From: CAVZOY01 sp963777095
GTDB lineage: Bacteria > Actinomycetota > Actinomycetes > Mycobacteriales > Geodermatophilaceae
DNA length: 64,000 bases
Reading direction: 5' to 3'
Assembly: GCA_963777095.1 (NCBI GenBank)
Contig: CAVZOY010000002.1
Location: 310,001 to 374,000 of the forward strand
Positions 37,901 through 45,702 of the stretch are shown here, piece after piece. Under the pieces are notes generated by a model. It was not told the origin of the DNA, searched no databases, and saw nothing but the letters and a program-made list of their open reading frames with translations. How positions within the stretch are numbered: position 1 is the first letter of the stretch; the number at the start of each line of letters is the position of its first letter. A program made the position numbers and the translations under genes.

Positions 37901-39880
37901 CTACCGCTCCGCGTACCAGGCGAAGCCGAGCCCCGGTACGACGAGGCGGGAGTACTTCACCTCGAAGGCCTCGTCGCTGGCGAGCACGCGCTCGTAGGTG
38001 CCGAAGCCGGTGGCCGCGTCGGCGTCGACGCCCTGCATGTACGGCGAGAAGTTGGCCAGCCCCACGAAGGTCCCACCGCGCGGCGAGCGGCGGCGCCAGG
38101 CCAGCACGAAGTCGTTGCCGACGTCCAGCAGCTCCGACTCCGACCCGCCCCGCAGCGCCACCAGCGAACGGCGCACCTCGCCCAGCCGGCGCATCCAGCC
38201 GAACATCCGGCCCTCGATCGTGGTCGGGTCGGAGCGGCGCCCGGCCGCCGCCCAGTCCATGGGCGGGCGGTGCATCCAGCGGTTGTCCGGCGCCCGCTCG
38301 GGGTCGGCCACATAGCCGGTGTCGTTGCGCAGGGCCAGCTCGTCGCCCATGTAGAGCAGCGGGATGCCGCCGTAGGCGTAGGTGACCGAGTAGAGCAGCA
38401 CCAACCGCCGCACGGCGGCGTCGACGGCCGCCTCGTCGCCGTCCTCGAGCGCGGCCTCGAGCCCGCACAGGGACGCCGCCGTGCCGGAGACCCGGGCGTC
38501 GCCGGTCGCCTCGTTCTCCTGGAACAGCGCGCCACGGGCGAAGGAGCCCGGGAAGCGGCCGGAGAAGAAGTCGTTGAGGAAGCGCCGGTGGCCGAAGCCG
38601 TCGCTGCCCACGGCCGCGGCGTCCACGTCGCTGACCGCCCAGCCGATGTCGTCGTGCCCGCGCACGTAGGTGACCCACGACGTGACCGGCGGGATCGGCC
38701 GCATCCGGCTCAGCGCCGCCCGCGGGAGCCGGGCGTCCTGGGTGGCCAGGCTGCTCCAGAGCAGCACCATGAGCTGGTTGTGGTAGGCCAGCTCGCACTC
38801 CGGCCGGTACCGCTCGTGGCCGCCGAGGTAGGGCACCAGGTCGTCGGGCGGCACGATCGCCTCGGCCTTGAAGATGACGCCCGGCGCCGCCAGCCGGGTC
38901 AGCGCGTGCATCAGTTGCAGCAGGGTGTGGCCCTCGGGCTGGTTCTGGCAGTTGGTGCCGAGCCGCTTCCACATGAACGGGACGGCGTCCATCCGGAAGA
39001 CGTCGACGCCGCGGTTGGCCAGCCAGGTGATCTCGCCGAGCATCGCCAGCGGAACGGCGGGGTTGGTGTAGTCGAGGTCCCACTGGTAGGGCCAGAACGT
39101 CGTCCAGACCCAGCCGCCGGCGCCGTCGCGCGCCTCCGGCACCCAGGTGAACGACCCCGGCGCCCGGTCGGGGAAGACCTCGGGGATGGTCGCGTCGTAC
39201 GCGTCGGGCAGCTGGCGGTCCGGGAACGCGGTGTAGAAGCCGGCGAAGGCCGGGTCGCCGGCCAGCCAGCCCTGCGCCCACGGGTGCTCGCGGGCGGTGT
39301 GGTTGAGCACGAGGTCGATGCACAGGCTGATGTCCCGCTCGTGCAGCACGGAGGCGACCCGCTCGAGGTCGTCCATCGTGCCGAGCCGCGGGTCGACCTG
39401 GCGGTAGTCGGCCACGGCGTAGCCGCCGTCGTTCTCGCCCTCGCGCGGCCGGAGCAGCGGCATCAGGTGCAGGTAGGTGGTGCCGAGCTCGGCGAGGTAG
39501 TCGACGTGGTCGGGCAGCCGGTCGAGCGTGCCGCAGAAGCGGTCGACGTAGCAGACGTAGCCCTGCATGCGCGCCCGCTGGAACCAGGCGGGGTCGATCT
39601 CGCGGCGCCGGTCCAGCCGGCGCAGCTGCTCCGGCCGCTCGGCCGCGGCCGCCAGCACGAGGCGCAGCGCCCGCTCGAACAGCTCGTCCACGTCGGCGCG
39701 CTCGCCGTACAGCACGGCCAGCGGCTCGTGGACGTCGAAGAGCGCGACGTCCACGCGGGTGAGGAAGGCGTCGGCGTCGGCCTCCCCCAGGAGGTCGACC
39801 GCGTCCTTGGCCAGCACCGGCCGGAGGTCCTGCCATGCCGCCCGCGCGGCCTGCCGCCGCATCGCGTCCGAGACCGTCAC
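37901..39880 (-). CDS. Amylosucrase-like GH13 enzyme
   Basis: A 659-residue GH13 enzyme whose N-terminal helical domain and length match amylosucrase, which builds alpha-glucan from sucrose. Conserved GH13 regions in order: DLVLNHTAREHPWA (I), GVDVFRMDAVPFMWK with the nucleophile Asp (II), FKAEAIV with the acid/base Glu (III) and YVRGHDDIGWAV (IV). The early QGYVCYVDRFCGTLDRLPDHVDYL block is amylosucrase-like. GTG 39880 is likely; ATG 39862 is an alternative. It stands alone, with 111 bp to the divergent protease. Sucrose hydrolase or trehalose-synthase-like activity cannot be excluded. Intact. Confidence 0.75.
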   Translation of the reverse strand: MTVSDAMRRQAARAAWQDLRPVLAKDAVDLLGEADADAFLTRVDVALFDVHEPLAVLYGERADVDELFERALRLVLAAAAERPEQLRRLDRRREIDPAWFQRARMQGYVCYVDRFCGTLDRLPDHVDYLAELGTTYLHLMPLLRPREGENDGGYAVADYRQVDPRLGTMDDLERVASVLHERDISLCIDLVLNHTAREHPWAQGWLAGDPAFAGFYTAFPDRQLPDAYDATIPEVFPDRAPGSFTWVPEARDGAGGWVWTTFWPYQWDLDYTNPAVPLAMLGEITWLANRGVDVFRMDAVPFMWKRLGTNCQNQPEGHTLLQLMHALTRLAAPGVIFKAEAIVPPDDLVPYLGGHERYRPECELAYHNQLMVLLWSSLATQDARLPRAALSRMRPIPPVTSWVTYVRGHDDIGWAVSDVDAAAVGSDGFGHRRFLNDFFSGRFPGSFARGALFQENEATGDARVSGTAASLCGLEAALEDGDEAAVDAAVRRLVLLYSVTYAYGGIPLLYMGDELALRNDTGYVADPERAPDNRWMHRPPMDWAAAGRRSDPTTIEGRMFGWMRRLGEVRRSLVALRGGSESELLDVGNDFVLAWRRRSPRGGTFVGLANFSPYMQGVDADAATGFGTYERVLASDEAFEVKYSRLVVPGLGFAWYAER

Positions 39881-39991
39881 GGCAGCAGTATCGCGGCATC
39901 GGTGTTCGCCCACGGCGTGACGGCTGCCGCAGATCACCCGGACGGCGTTCACTGGGCGGTGCAAGCGTGTAATCGCACCCAGGAGGTGCTC

Positions 39992-40945
39992 GTGAGCCTC
40001 GCCCCCGGAGAGCCGGACACCGGCGCGCTGGACGCCTACTCCCGCGTGGTCACGGCGGTGGCCACCGAGGTCACCCCGCACGTCGCGGCGCTGCAGGTCA
40101 CCGACGGCTACGGCCGGTCCGGCGCCGGCTCCGCCGTCGTGTTCACCGATGACGGCCTGCTCCTCACGAACGCCCACGTCGTCGGCGGCACCCGCTCCGG
40201 GCGGGCGGTCTTCGCCGACGGCAGCGAGGCCGACGTCGCCGTCGTCGGCGCCGATCCGCTGTCCGACCTCGCCGTCGTCCGGGCGCGCACCGCCACTCCC
40301 CCGCCGGCCGAGCTGGGCGACGCCGCGTCGCTCCGGGTGGGGCAGCTCGTGGTCGCGGTCGGCAATCCGCTGGGCCTCGCCGGCTCGGTCACGGCCGGGG
40401 TGGTCAGCGGCCTGGGCCGGTCGCTGCCCACGCGGGAAGGGCGGACGGCCCGGGTCGTCGAGGACGTCATCCAGACCGACGCCGCCCTGAACCCCGGCAA
40501 CTCCGGCGGCGCACTGGCCGACTCCGCCTGCCGGGTGGTCGGCATCAACACCGCCGTCGCCGGATGGGGCCTGGGTCTCGCCGTCCCGATCAACGACACC
40601 ACCCGCCGGATCATCGGCTCGCTGGTGCGCGACGGCCGGGTGCGGCGGGCGTTCCTCGGGCTGGTCAGCACGCCGGCCCCGCTGCCCGGCCCGCTCGCCG
40701 AGCGGGTCGGCCGGCGGCGGGGACTCCGGATCGTCGACGTGGTCGCCGGCAGCCCGGCGGACCGCGCCGGGCTCAAGCCCGGCGACCTGGTGCTGGAGGC
40801 CGGGCGGGCACCCGTGGCCGAGGCGCAGAGCCTGCAGCGGCAGCTCTTCGCCGAGGCCATCGGCACGTCCCTGCCGATCACCGTGTACCGCCGCGGCGCG
40901 ATGGTCGACGTCATCACCGTGCCGACCGAGCTCACCGGGGCGTGA
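39992..40945 (+). CDS. HtrA/DegP-like trypsin-type protease with PDZ domain, no export signal
   Basis: A 317-residue serine protease from GTG 39992, with a near-perfect AGGAGGTG ribosome site. Catalytic triad: His in LLTNAHVVG, Asp in DPLSDLAVVR and Ser in ALNPGNSGGAL. A C-terminal PDZ domain follows (RGLRIVDVVAGSPADRAGLKPGDLVLEAG). Unlike most HtrA proteins it has no signal peptide or membrane helix, as the start leads straight into SLAPGEPDTGALDAY. It should therefore work in the cytoplasm, or the exported part is missing. The ribosome site argues strongly for this start. Confidence 0.85.
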   Translation: MSLAPGEPDTGALDAYSRVVTAVATEVTPHVAALQVTDGYGRSGAGSAVVFTDDGLLLTNAHVVGGTRSGRAVFADGSEADVAVVGADPLSDLAVVRARTATPPPAELGDAASLRVGQLVVAVGNPLGLAGSVTAGVVSGLGRSLPTREGRTARVVEDVIQTDAALNPGNSGGALADSACRVVGINTAVAGWGLGLAVPINDTTRRIIGSLVRDGRVRRAFLGLVSTPAPLPGPLAERVGRRRGLRIVDVVAGSPADRAGLKPGDLVLEAGRAPVAEAQSLQRQLFAEAIGTSLPITVYRRGAMVDVITVPTELTGA

Positions 40946-40976
40946 GGCGGGCCACCGACCCGCCGACCCGGGGGGC

Positions 40977-41006
40977 GTGACAACCGGGGCAGGGTCCGCG
41001 CAGAAT
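40977..41006 (+). promoter_or_regulatory. Candidate promoter of helD
   Basis: GTGACA (40977-40982), an 18-base spacer and CAGAAT (41001-41006), each one base from consensus. The -10 box overlaps the left arm of the inverted repeat described next, so a protein bound there would block initiation. Confidence 0.4.
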
Positions 41007-41054
41007 GGGAGATTGCCGTGAAAGCCATTTGTGCTCGATCGGCAAAACCATTCT
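41002..41054 (+). promoter_or_regulatory. Two-part inverted repeat upstream of helD
   Basis: AGAATGG (41002-41008) and TTGCCG (41013-41018) are mirrored, in order, by CGGCAA (41040-41045) and CCATTCT (41048-41054), around a 21-base centre. The region is strikingly AT-rich for this genome. It ends just before the ribosome site (GGAGGAAG, 41058-41065). It could be an operator or, in RNA, a hairpin that hides the translation start. CCATT recurs twice more, at 41025 and 41068. Confidence 0.55.
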
Positions 41055-41072
41055 AGTGGAGGAAGAACCATT

Positions 41073-43400
41073 TTGTCGACAGCTTTCCGGGACTCCGCGG
41101 CCGACGACGCCGCGGTGGCCGAGGAGCAGACGTACGTCTCCGGCCTGCACGAGCGGCTCGAGGAGGTGCGCCGCCACGTCGTCCGTCGCCTGGCCGACGC
41201 GCTGGCCGCCCCGGCCGTGAACAATCCGCAGGCCATCGGCGAGCGCGAGGCCGCGGTCCGCCTGCACACCCAGCGGCTGACCTCGATCGACGCCGCCGAC
41301 AGCGGCCTGTGCTTCGGCCGCCTCGACCGCCGCGAGGCCGAGGTGCCGCGCTACGTCGGGCGGATCGGGCTGCTCGCCGAGGACGGCGACGACGAGCCGC
41401 TGCTGGTCGACTGGCGCGCACCGGCGGCCCAGCCGTTCTACACGGCCACCCCGGCGCACGACCTCGGCATCCGGCGCCGGCGGCACATCCGCACCCGCGG
41501 GCGGCGGGTCGTCGGCGTCGTCGACGAGGTGCTCGACCTGACCGACCCGGCGGCCGCCGGCTCGGGCCTGACCGGTGAGGCGGCGCTGCTGGCGGCGCTG
41601 AACACCTCCCGCACGGGCCGGATGACCGACATCGTCCGCACCATCCAGGCCGAGCAGGACCGGATCATCCGGGCCGACGCCCGCGGCGTCCTCGTCGTCC
41701 AGGGCGGACCGGGTACCGGCAAGACGGCGGTGGCCCTGCACCGCGCCGCCTACCTGCTCTACACGCACCGCGAGCGGCTGTCCCGCAGCGGGCTGCTGAT
41801 CGTGGGCCCGAACCCCACGTTCCTGCGCTACATCGCCGAGGTGCTGCCCTCCCTGGGCGAGACCGGCGTGGTGCTCACCGACGTCGGCGGCCTGCGGCCC
41901 GGCCTGGAGGCGCGCGCGGCCGAAGCGCCCGAGGTCGCCGAGATCAAGGGCCGCCTCGCGATGGCCGAGGTCGTCGAGGCGGCCGTGCGCGACCGGCAGG
42001 AGGTGCCGGCGGCGCCGGTGGACCTGGACGTCGACGGCACGCTGCTCCGGTTCACCCCCGCGGACGGCGAGCGGGCGCGCCGGCGCGGGCGGTCGGCGTC
42101 GCGGCTGCACAACGAGGGACGCCCCGCCTTCGCGCGTGCCGTGGTGGACCGGCTGACCCGCAAGTACGCCGACCGCCTGGCCGCCGGCATCCGCGACGGT
42201 GCCGACCTGCTGGAACGGGACGACCTGACCGCGCTGCGCCGCGAGGTCGCCGACTCTCCCGCGGTGCGGGCGCTGGTCGACCGGCTGTGGCCGCGGCTCA
42301 CCCCGGAGCGGCTGCTGCGCGAGCTCTTCGCCTCGCCCGAGCGGATCGCGGCGGCGACCCCCGGCTGGACCGACGCCGACCGCGAGCTGCTGACGCGTCC
42401 GCCGTCGGCCCCCTGGACGCCGGCCGACGTCCCGCTGCTCGAGGAGGCCGACGAGCTGCTCGGCACCGACACCCGCGCGGAGCAGGAGGCGGCCCGGCGG
42501 GAGCGGCAGCGCCGGGAGCGGCACGCGCAGGAGACGCTCGACCTGCTGCACGGCTCCCGCTCGGTCGACAACGAGACCGAGGACGAGGCCGAGGAGCTCA
42601 CCGCGGCCGACCTCCTCGACGCCGAGGGTCTGGCCGAGCGGCAGGAGGTCGCCGACACCCGGACGGCGGCCGAGCGCGCGGCAGCGGACCGGACGTGGAC
42701 GTACGGCCACGTCATCGTCGACGAGGCGCAGGAGCTCTCGGCCATGGCCTGGCGGGTGCTGATGCGCCGCTGCCCGACCCGGTCGATGACCGTGGTGGGC
42801 GACGTCGCGCAGACCGGCTCGGCCGCCGGGGCCTCGAGCTGGGCCGACGCGCTGCGGCCGCACCTGCGCGACGCCTGGCGGCTGGCGGAGCTGACCGTCA
42901 ACTACCGCACCCCGTCGGAGGTCATGGCGGTCGCGGCCGAGGTGCTGGCGGCGAGCGGCGCGGAGGCCGACCGCCCCGCGATCGGTGCGCTCGACCGGCG
43001 AGGAGCCGTGGCAGCTGCCGGTGGACGACGCCGGAGCTCGCCGAAGCGGGTCGCCGAGGAGGCGGCCGGCTCTCGCCGAGCTGCCCGGCACCACCGCCGT
43101 CGTCGTCCCGCCGAGCCGGCTGGACGCGGTCGCCGGGCGCCGTGCCGCTCGGCGCTGCCCGGCACCGGCGCGGGCGGCACCGCGGAGCTGACCGAGCGCG
43201 TCGTCGTCCTGACCCCGGCCGGGACCAAGGGGCTGGAGTTCGACTCGGTCCTCGTCGTCGACCCGGTCGCGATCGTGGCGGAGGGCGTGCGCGGTCAGCA
43301 CGACCTGTACGTCGCGCTGACCCGGGCCACCCAGCGGCTCGGCGTCGTGCACCCCGGCGAGCTCCCGGCGGAGCTGGGCGGTCTGGCCTCCCGCCCGTAA
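41073..43400 (+). CDS. helD: HelD-like UvrD/Rep-family helicase, several indels near the end
   Basis: About 775 residues from TTG 41073 after GGAGGAAG. It has the HelD layout: a coiled N-terminal arm (AEEQTYVSGLHERLEEVRRHV), FGRLD and YVGRIGL blocks, LLVDWRAPAAQPFYTATP, Walker A VVQGGPGTGKTAVALHRAAYL (about residue 211), Walker B VIVDEAQELSAMAWR, and the late LTPAGTKGLEFDSVLVVDP and VALTRATQRL. HelD removes stalled RNA polymerase from DNA and in actinobacteria can give tolerance to rifamycins. Between 43000 and 43170 at least four indels scatter the TGEEPWQL, AEEAAG and TTAVVVPPSRLDAV segments over three frames, with a net shift of zero. The rest is intact. Confidence 0.85.
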   Translation: MSTAFRDSAADDAAVAEEQTYVSGLHERLEEVRRHVVRRLADALAAPAVNNPQAIGEREAAVRLHTQRLTSIDAADSGLCFGRLDRREAEVPRYVGRIGLLAEDGDDEPLLVDWRAPAAQPFYTATPAHDLGIRRRRHIRTRGRRVVGVVDEVLDLTDPAAAGSGLTGEAALLAALNTSRTGRMTDIVRTIQAEQDRIIRADARGVLVVQGGPGTGKTAVALHRAAYLLYTHRERLSRSGLLIVGPNPTFLRYIAEVLPSLGETGVVLTDVGGLRPGLEARAAEAPEVAEIKGRLAMAEVVEAAVRDRQEVPAAPVDLDVDGTLLRFTPADGERARRRGRSASRLHNEGRPAFARAVVDRLTRKYADRLAAGIRDGADLLERDDLTALRREVADSPAVRALVDRLWPRLTPERLLRELFASPERIAAATPGWTDADRELLTRPPSAPWTPADVPLLEEADELLGTDTRAEQEAARRERQRRERHAQETLDLLHGSRSVDNETEDEAEELTAADLLDAEGLAERQEVADTRTAAERAAADRTWTYGHVIVDEAQELSAMAWRVLMRRCPTRSMTVVGDVAQTGSAAGASSWADALRPHLRDAWRLAELTVNYRTPSEVMAVAAEVLAASGAEADRPAIGALDRRGAVAAAGGRRRSSPKRVAEEAAGSRRAARHHRRRRPAEPAGRGRRAPCRSALPGTGAGGTAELTERVVVLTPAGTKGLEFDSVLVVDPVAIVAEGVRGQHDLYVALTRATQRLGVVHPGELPAELGGLASRP

Positions 43401-43424
43401 CGGCTCCTGCGGTTGACTGGCGCG

Positions 43425-44415
43425 ATGCTGCCGCTGGCCGAGCTCCACCTGCACGTCGAGGGCACCCTCGAGGCCGACCTGCTGGTGGAGCTCGCCCGCC
43501 GCAACGACGTCCCGCTGCCCTCGTACGACCCGGTCGAGCTGACCGCCCGGTACGCCGACTTCGCCGACCTGCAGGCGTTCCTCGACGTCTACTACGCCAA
43601 CCTCGCGGTGCTGCGGACGGCGCAGGACTTCGCCGACCTGGCCTCGGCCTACCTGCGCCGGGCGCGGGCCGCCGGGGTGCGGCGCGCGGAGATCTTCTGC
43701 GACCCGCAGACGCACCTGGCCAACGGCGTTCCGCTGGAGGCGGTCTTCGAGGGGCTCGGCGCGGCGGTCCGGGCCGCCCCGCTCGCCGGACTTCTCCGCC
43801 GACCTCATCGTCTGCTTCCTCCGCGACCTCGGCGGGGAGGCGGCCGAGGACCTGCTGCGGCGGGCGCTGCCGTTCCGGGAGCACTTCATCGGGGTGGGCC
43901 TGGACTCGGCCGAGGTCGGCTGGCCGCCGCGGCTGTTCGCCCGCGCCTACGAGATGGCCGCCGCCGAGGGGCTGCACCGGGTGGCGCACGCCGGCGAGGA
44001 GGGCGGGCCGGAGTACGTGCGCGAGGCGCTGGACGTGCTCGGCGTCGAGCGCATCGACCACGGCAACCGGGCGCTGGAGGACCCGGAGCTCGTGGCCCGC
44101 CTGCGCGACGAGCAGGTGCCGCTGACCGTCTGCCCGCTGTCGAACGTCGCGCTCAAGGGCGTGCCGCGCCTCGAGGAGCACCCGCTGCCGCGGATGCTCG
44201 AGCTCGGCCTGCTGGCGACCGTCAACAGCGACGACCCGGCGTACTTCGGCGGCTACGTCGACGACAACCTGGCGGCGCTGCGGACGTCGCTCGGGATGAC
44301 CGACGACGACCTGACCGTGCTGGCCCGCAACAGCTTCACCGCCGCGTTCGTCCCGGACGACGACCGCGCGCGGTGGCTGGCCGAGGTCGACCGGGAGGGC
44401 GGCGCCTCCCGGTGA
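43425..44415 (+). CDS. Adenine deaminase (adenosine deaminase-like family), one insertion
   Basis: About 329 residues. Metal and catalytic motifs: AELHLHVEGTLE (near residue 5), HAGEEGGPEYV, ERIDHGNRALED and TVNSDDPAYFGGYV. The last motif, plus EIFCDPQTH and GVGLDSAEVGWPP, match the adenine deaminase branch of the family better than true adenosine deaminase; I recall this from known bacterial members. It would convert adenine to hypoxanthine and ammonia for purine salvage. An extra G near 43788 separates APLA from DFSADLIVCFLRD; 991 nt (3n+1) agrees. ATG 43425 is the natural start, 24 bp after helD. Confidence 0.85.
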
Positions 44416-44427
44416 CCTCGGCGGTCG

Positions 44428-44942
44428 TCACTCCTGCGTCAGCCAGGCGTCGACGACGATCGACACCTGATGCCCGATGAGCAGGCGCGGAGCGCGGATG
44501 CCCAGGGCGGTCCGGTCCAGCACGGCGGTGCCGACCAGGTGGAGGTCGTCGTCGGCCGTGGCGGGGACGCCCAGGACGGTCAGCGGGCAGTTGGTCCCCC
44601 GCGCGGAGAGGCGCCCGAGGGCCCGCCACCCCTGCGGACCGGCCTCGAAGGCATCCGCCTCGAACACCAGGCGCGGATGGGCGTCGAGATCGAGCAGGTG
44701 CGGCTTGCGCAGGTCGGCGTCCCTCCGGCGGTTCCCGGTCGTGACGGCCGCGAGGTCCAGCTCGGCACGGACACGTCCGCGGGGGCCGTCGACGGCGACG
44801 TCGACCGTCCCGGCCACGACCGGGACCGTGCCGTGGACGGTGCGGAACCCGAGGTTGCCGACCGAGAACTGGCGGTCGAGCGATCCGGGTCGACGACCCA
44901 ACGTCCGACGGCGACGGCGCGTCGTCCGGTGGTGGCGGTCAT
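44428..44942 (-). CDS. YceI-like lipid-binding-fold protein, one deletion
   Basis: About 171 residues. WVVDPDRS leads to QFSVGNLGFRTVHGTVPVV, ADLRKPHLLDLDAHPRLVFEA and a final GHQVSIVVDAWLTQE, the pattern of YceI proteins, whose beta-barrel binds isoprenoid-like lipids. No signal peptide is seen, so it is probably cytoplasmic. One base is missing from a C run near 44872; 515 nt (3n+2) agrees. Its ATG overlaps the stop of the upstream gene (ATGA), so the two are coupled and probably controlled by the divergent LAL regulator. Confidence 0.7.
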
Positions 44943-45553
44943 GCCGGCTGCTCCGCCCGCGCGGTGTCGGGCAGGCGGGCGGCGAGCACCCGGTGGACCT
45001 GGACGCGGTCGGGCTCCGACAGCAGCGCCGGGTCCTCGTCCGGCAGCAGCTTGGTGCTCATGATCGCTTTCTGGCCGGCCTCCAGCACCTCCAGTGACGT
45101 CGCCAGGCTGATCACCACGATGCCGTTGTCCTCGTCGCGGAGCACGTGCACGCCCACGAGCCCGGGCACGTCCCGCACGGCGGGCCACAGCCGTTCGCGG
45201 CCCGCGCGCTCCGAGGCAGCGGATTGGGCCTCGCTGCGCGGCCCGTCGAAGGCCATCAGCTGCGCCACTGCGGGCCGCTCCCCTGAAGCGACACCCGCGT
45301 CGCGCTCGATCACCTCGTACACGGTGACGTCGAGCGCCAGCACGCCGCCGTCGATGCTCCGCGACGCCGCTCGCGAGGCCGCCTCGCGGGTCGGCCAGTA
45401 GGACACCGCCACGCCCTCGCGGCCACCGAACTCGGTGAGGACGCCGAAGCCGGCCGGGGCGTCGCCGTCGTAGAGCCGGGCGGCCAGGTCGGCGCCCCAG
45501 CCGGGCGCCTGTTCGACGGACCGGCGGTGGAAGTGGTGGACGGTCGCGTACAC
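44939..45553 (-). CDS. Two-domain dimeric alpha-beta-barrel (ABM-like) protein
   Basis: A 204-residue protein from GTG 45553 after GAGGGACC. It seems to hold two ferredoxin-like domains: residues 1-95 (YATVHHFHRRSVEQAPGW, VLTEFGGREGVAVSYW) and residues 100-190 (VTVYEVIERDAG, VGVHVLRDEDNGIVVISLATS). This resembles antibiotic-biosynthesis-monooxygenase and related dimeric barrels. No cofactor site is evident. It is coupled with the YceI-like gene and faces a LAL regulator across 149 bp. A role in handling a small hydrophobic compound is possible but unproved. Confidence 0.55.
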   Translation of the reverse strand: MYATVHHFHRRSVEQAPGWGADLAARLYDGDAPAGFGVLTEFGGREGVAVSYWPTREAASRAASRSIDGGVLALDVTVYEVIERDAGVASGERPAVAQLMAFDGPRSEAQSAASERAGRERLWPAVRDVPGLVGVHVLRDEDNGIVVISLATSLEVLEAGQKAIMSTKLLPDEDPALLSEPDRVQVHRVLAARLPDTARAEQPA

Positions 45554-45702
45554 GAGGTCCCTCCTCGGGATCGGGCCGGCTCCGATCGCCGGCTGCGGAT
45601 CCGACCCTCGCCGCGCCGGGAACCGGGGCCATCCGTGGCACCACGGACGTGGGGTACGCAATTCCGGTACGCAGCCGCCGTTCGTCGGCCACACTCCCCG
45701 GC

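Noticed and set aside
36516..39899. A 1,127-codon minus-strand open frame
   Set aside because: It is a shadow of the GCS2-like and amylosucrase-like genes, both of which have intact motifs in another frame.
40946..41072. The rifamycin-associated element known upstream of some actinobacterial helD genes
   Set aside because: The dyad present does not match what I recall of that element, so only a generic regulatory repeat is claimed.
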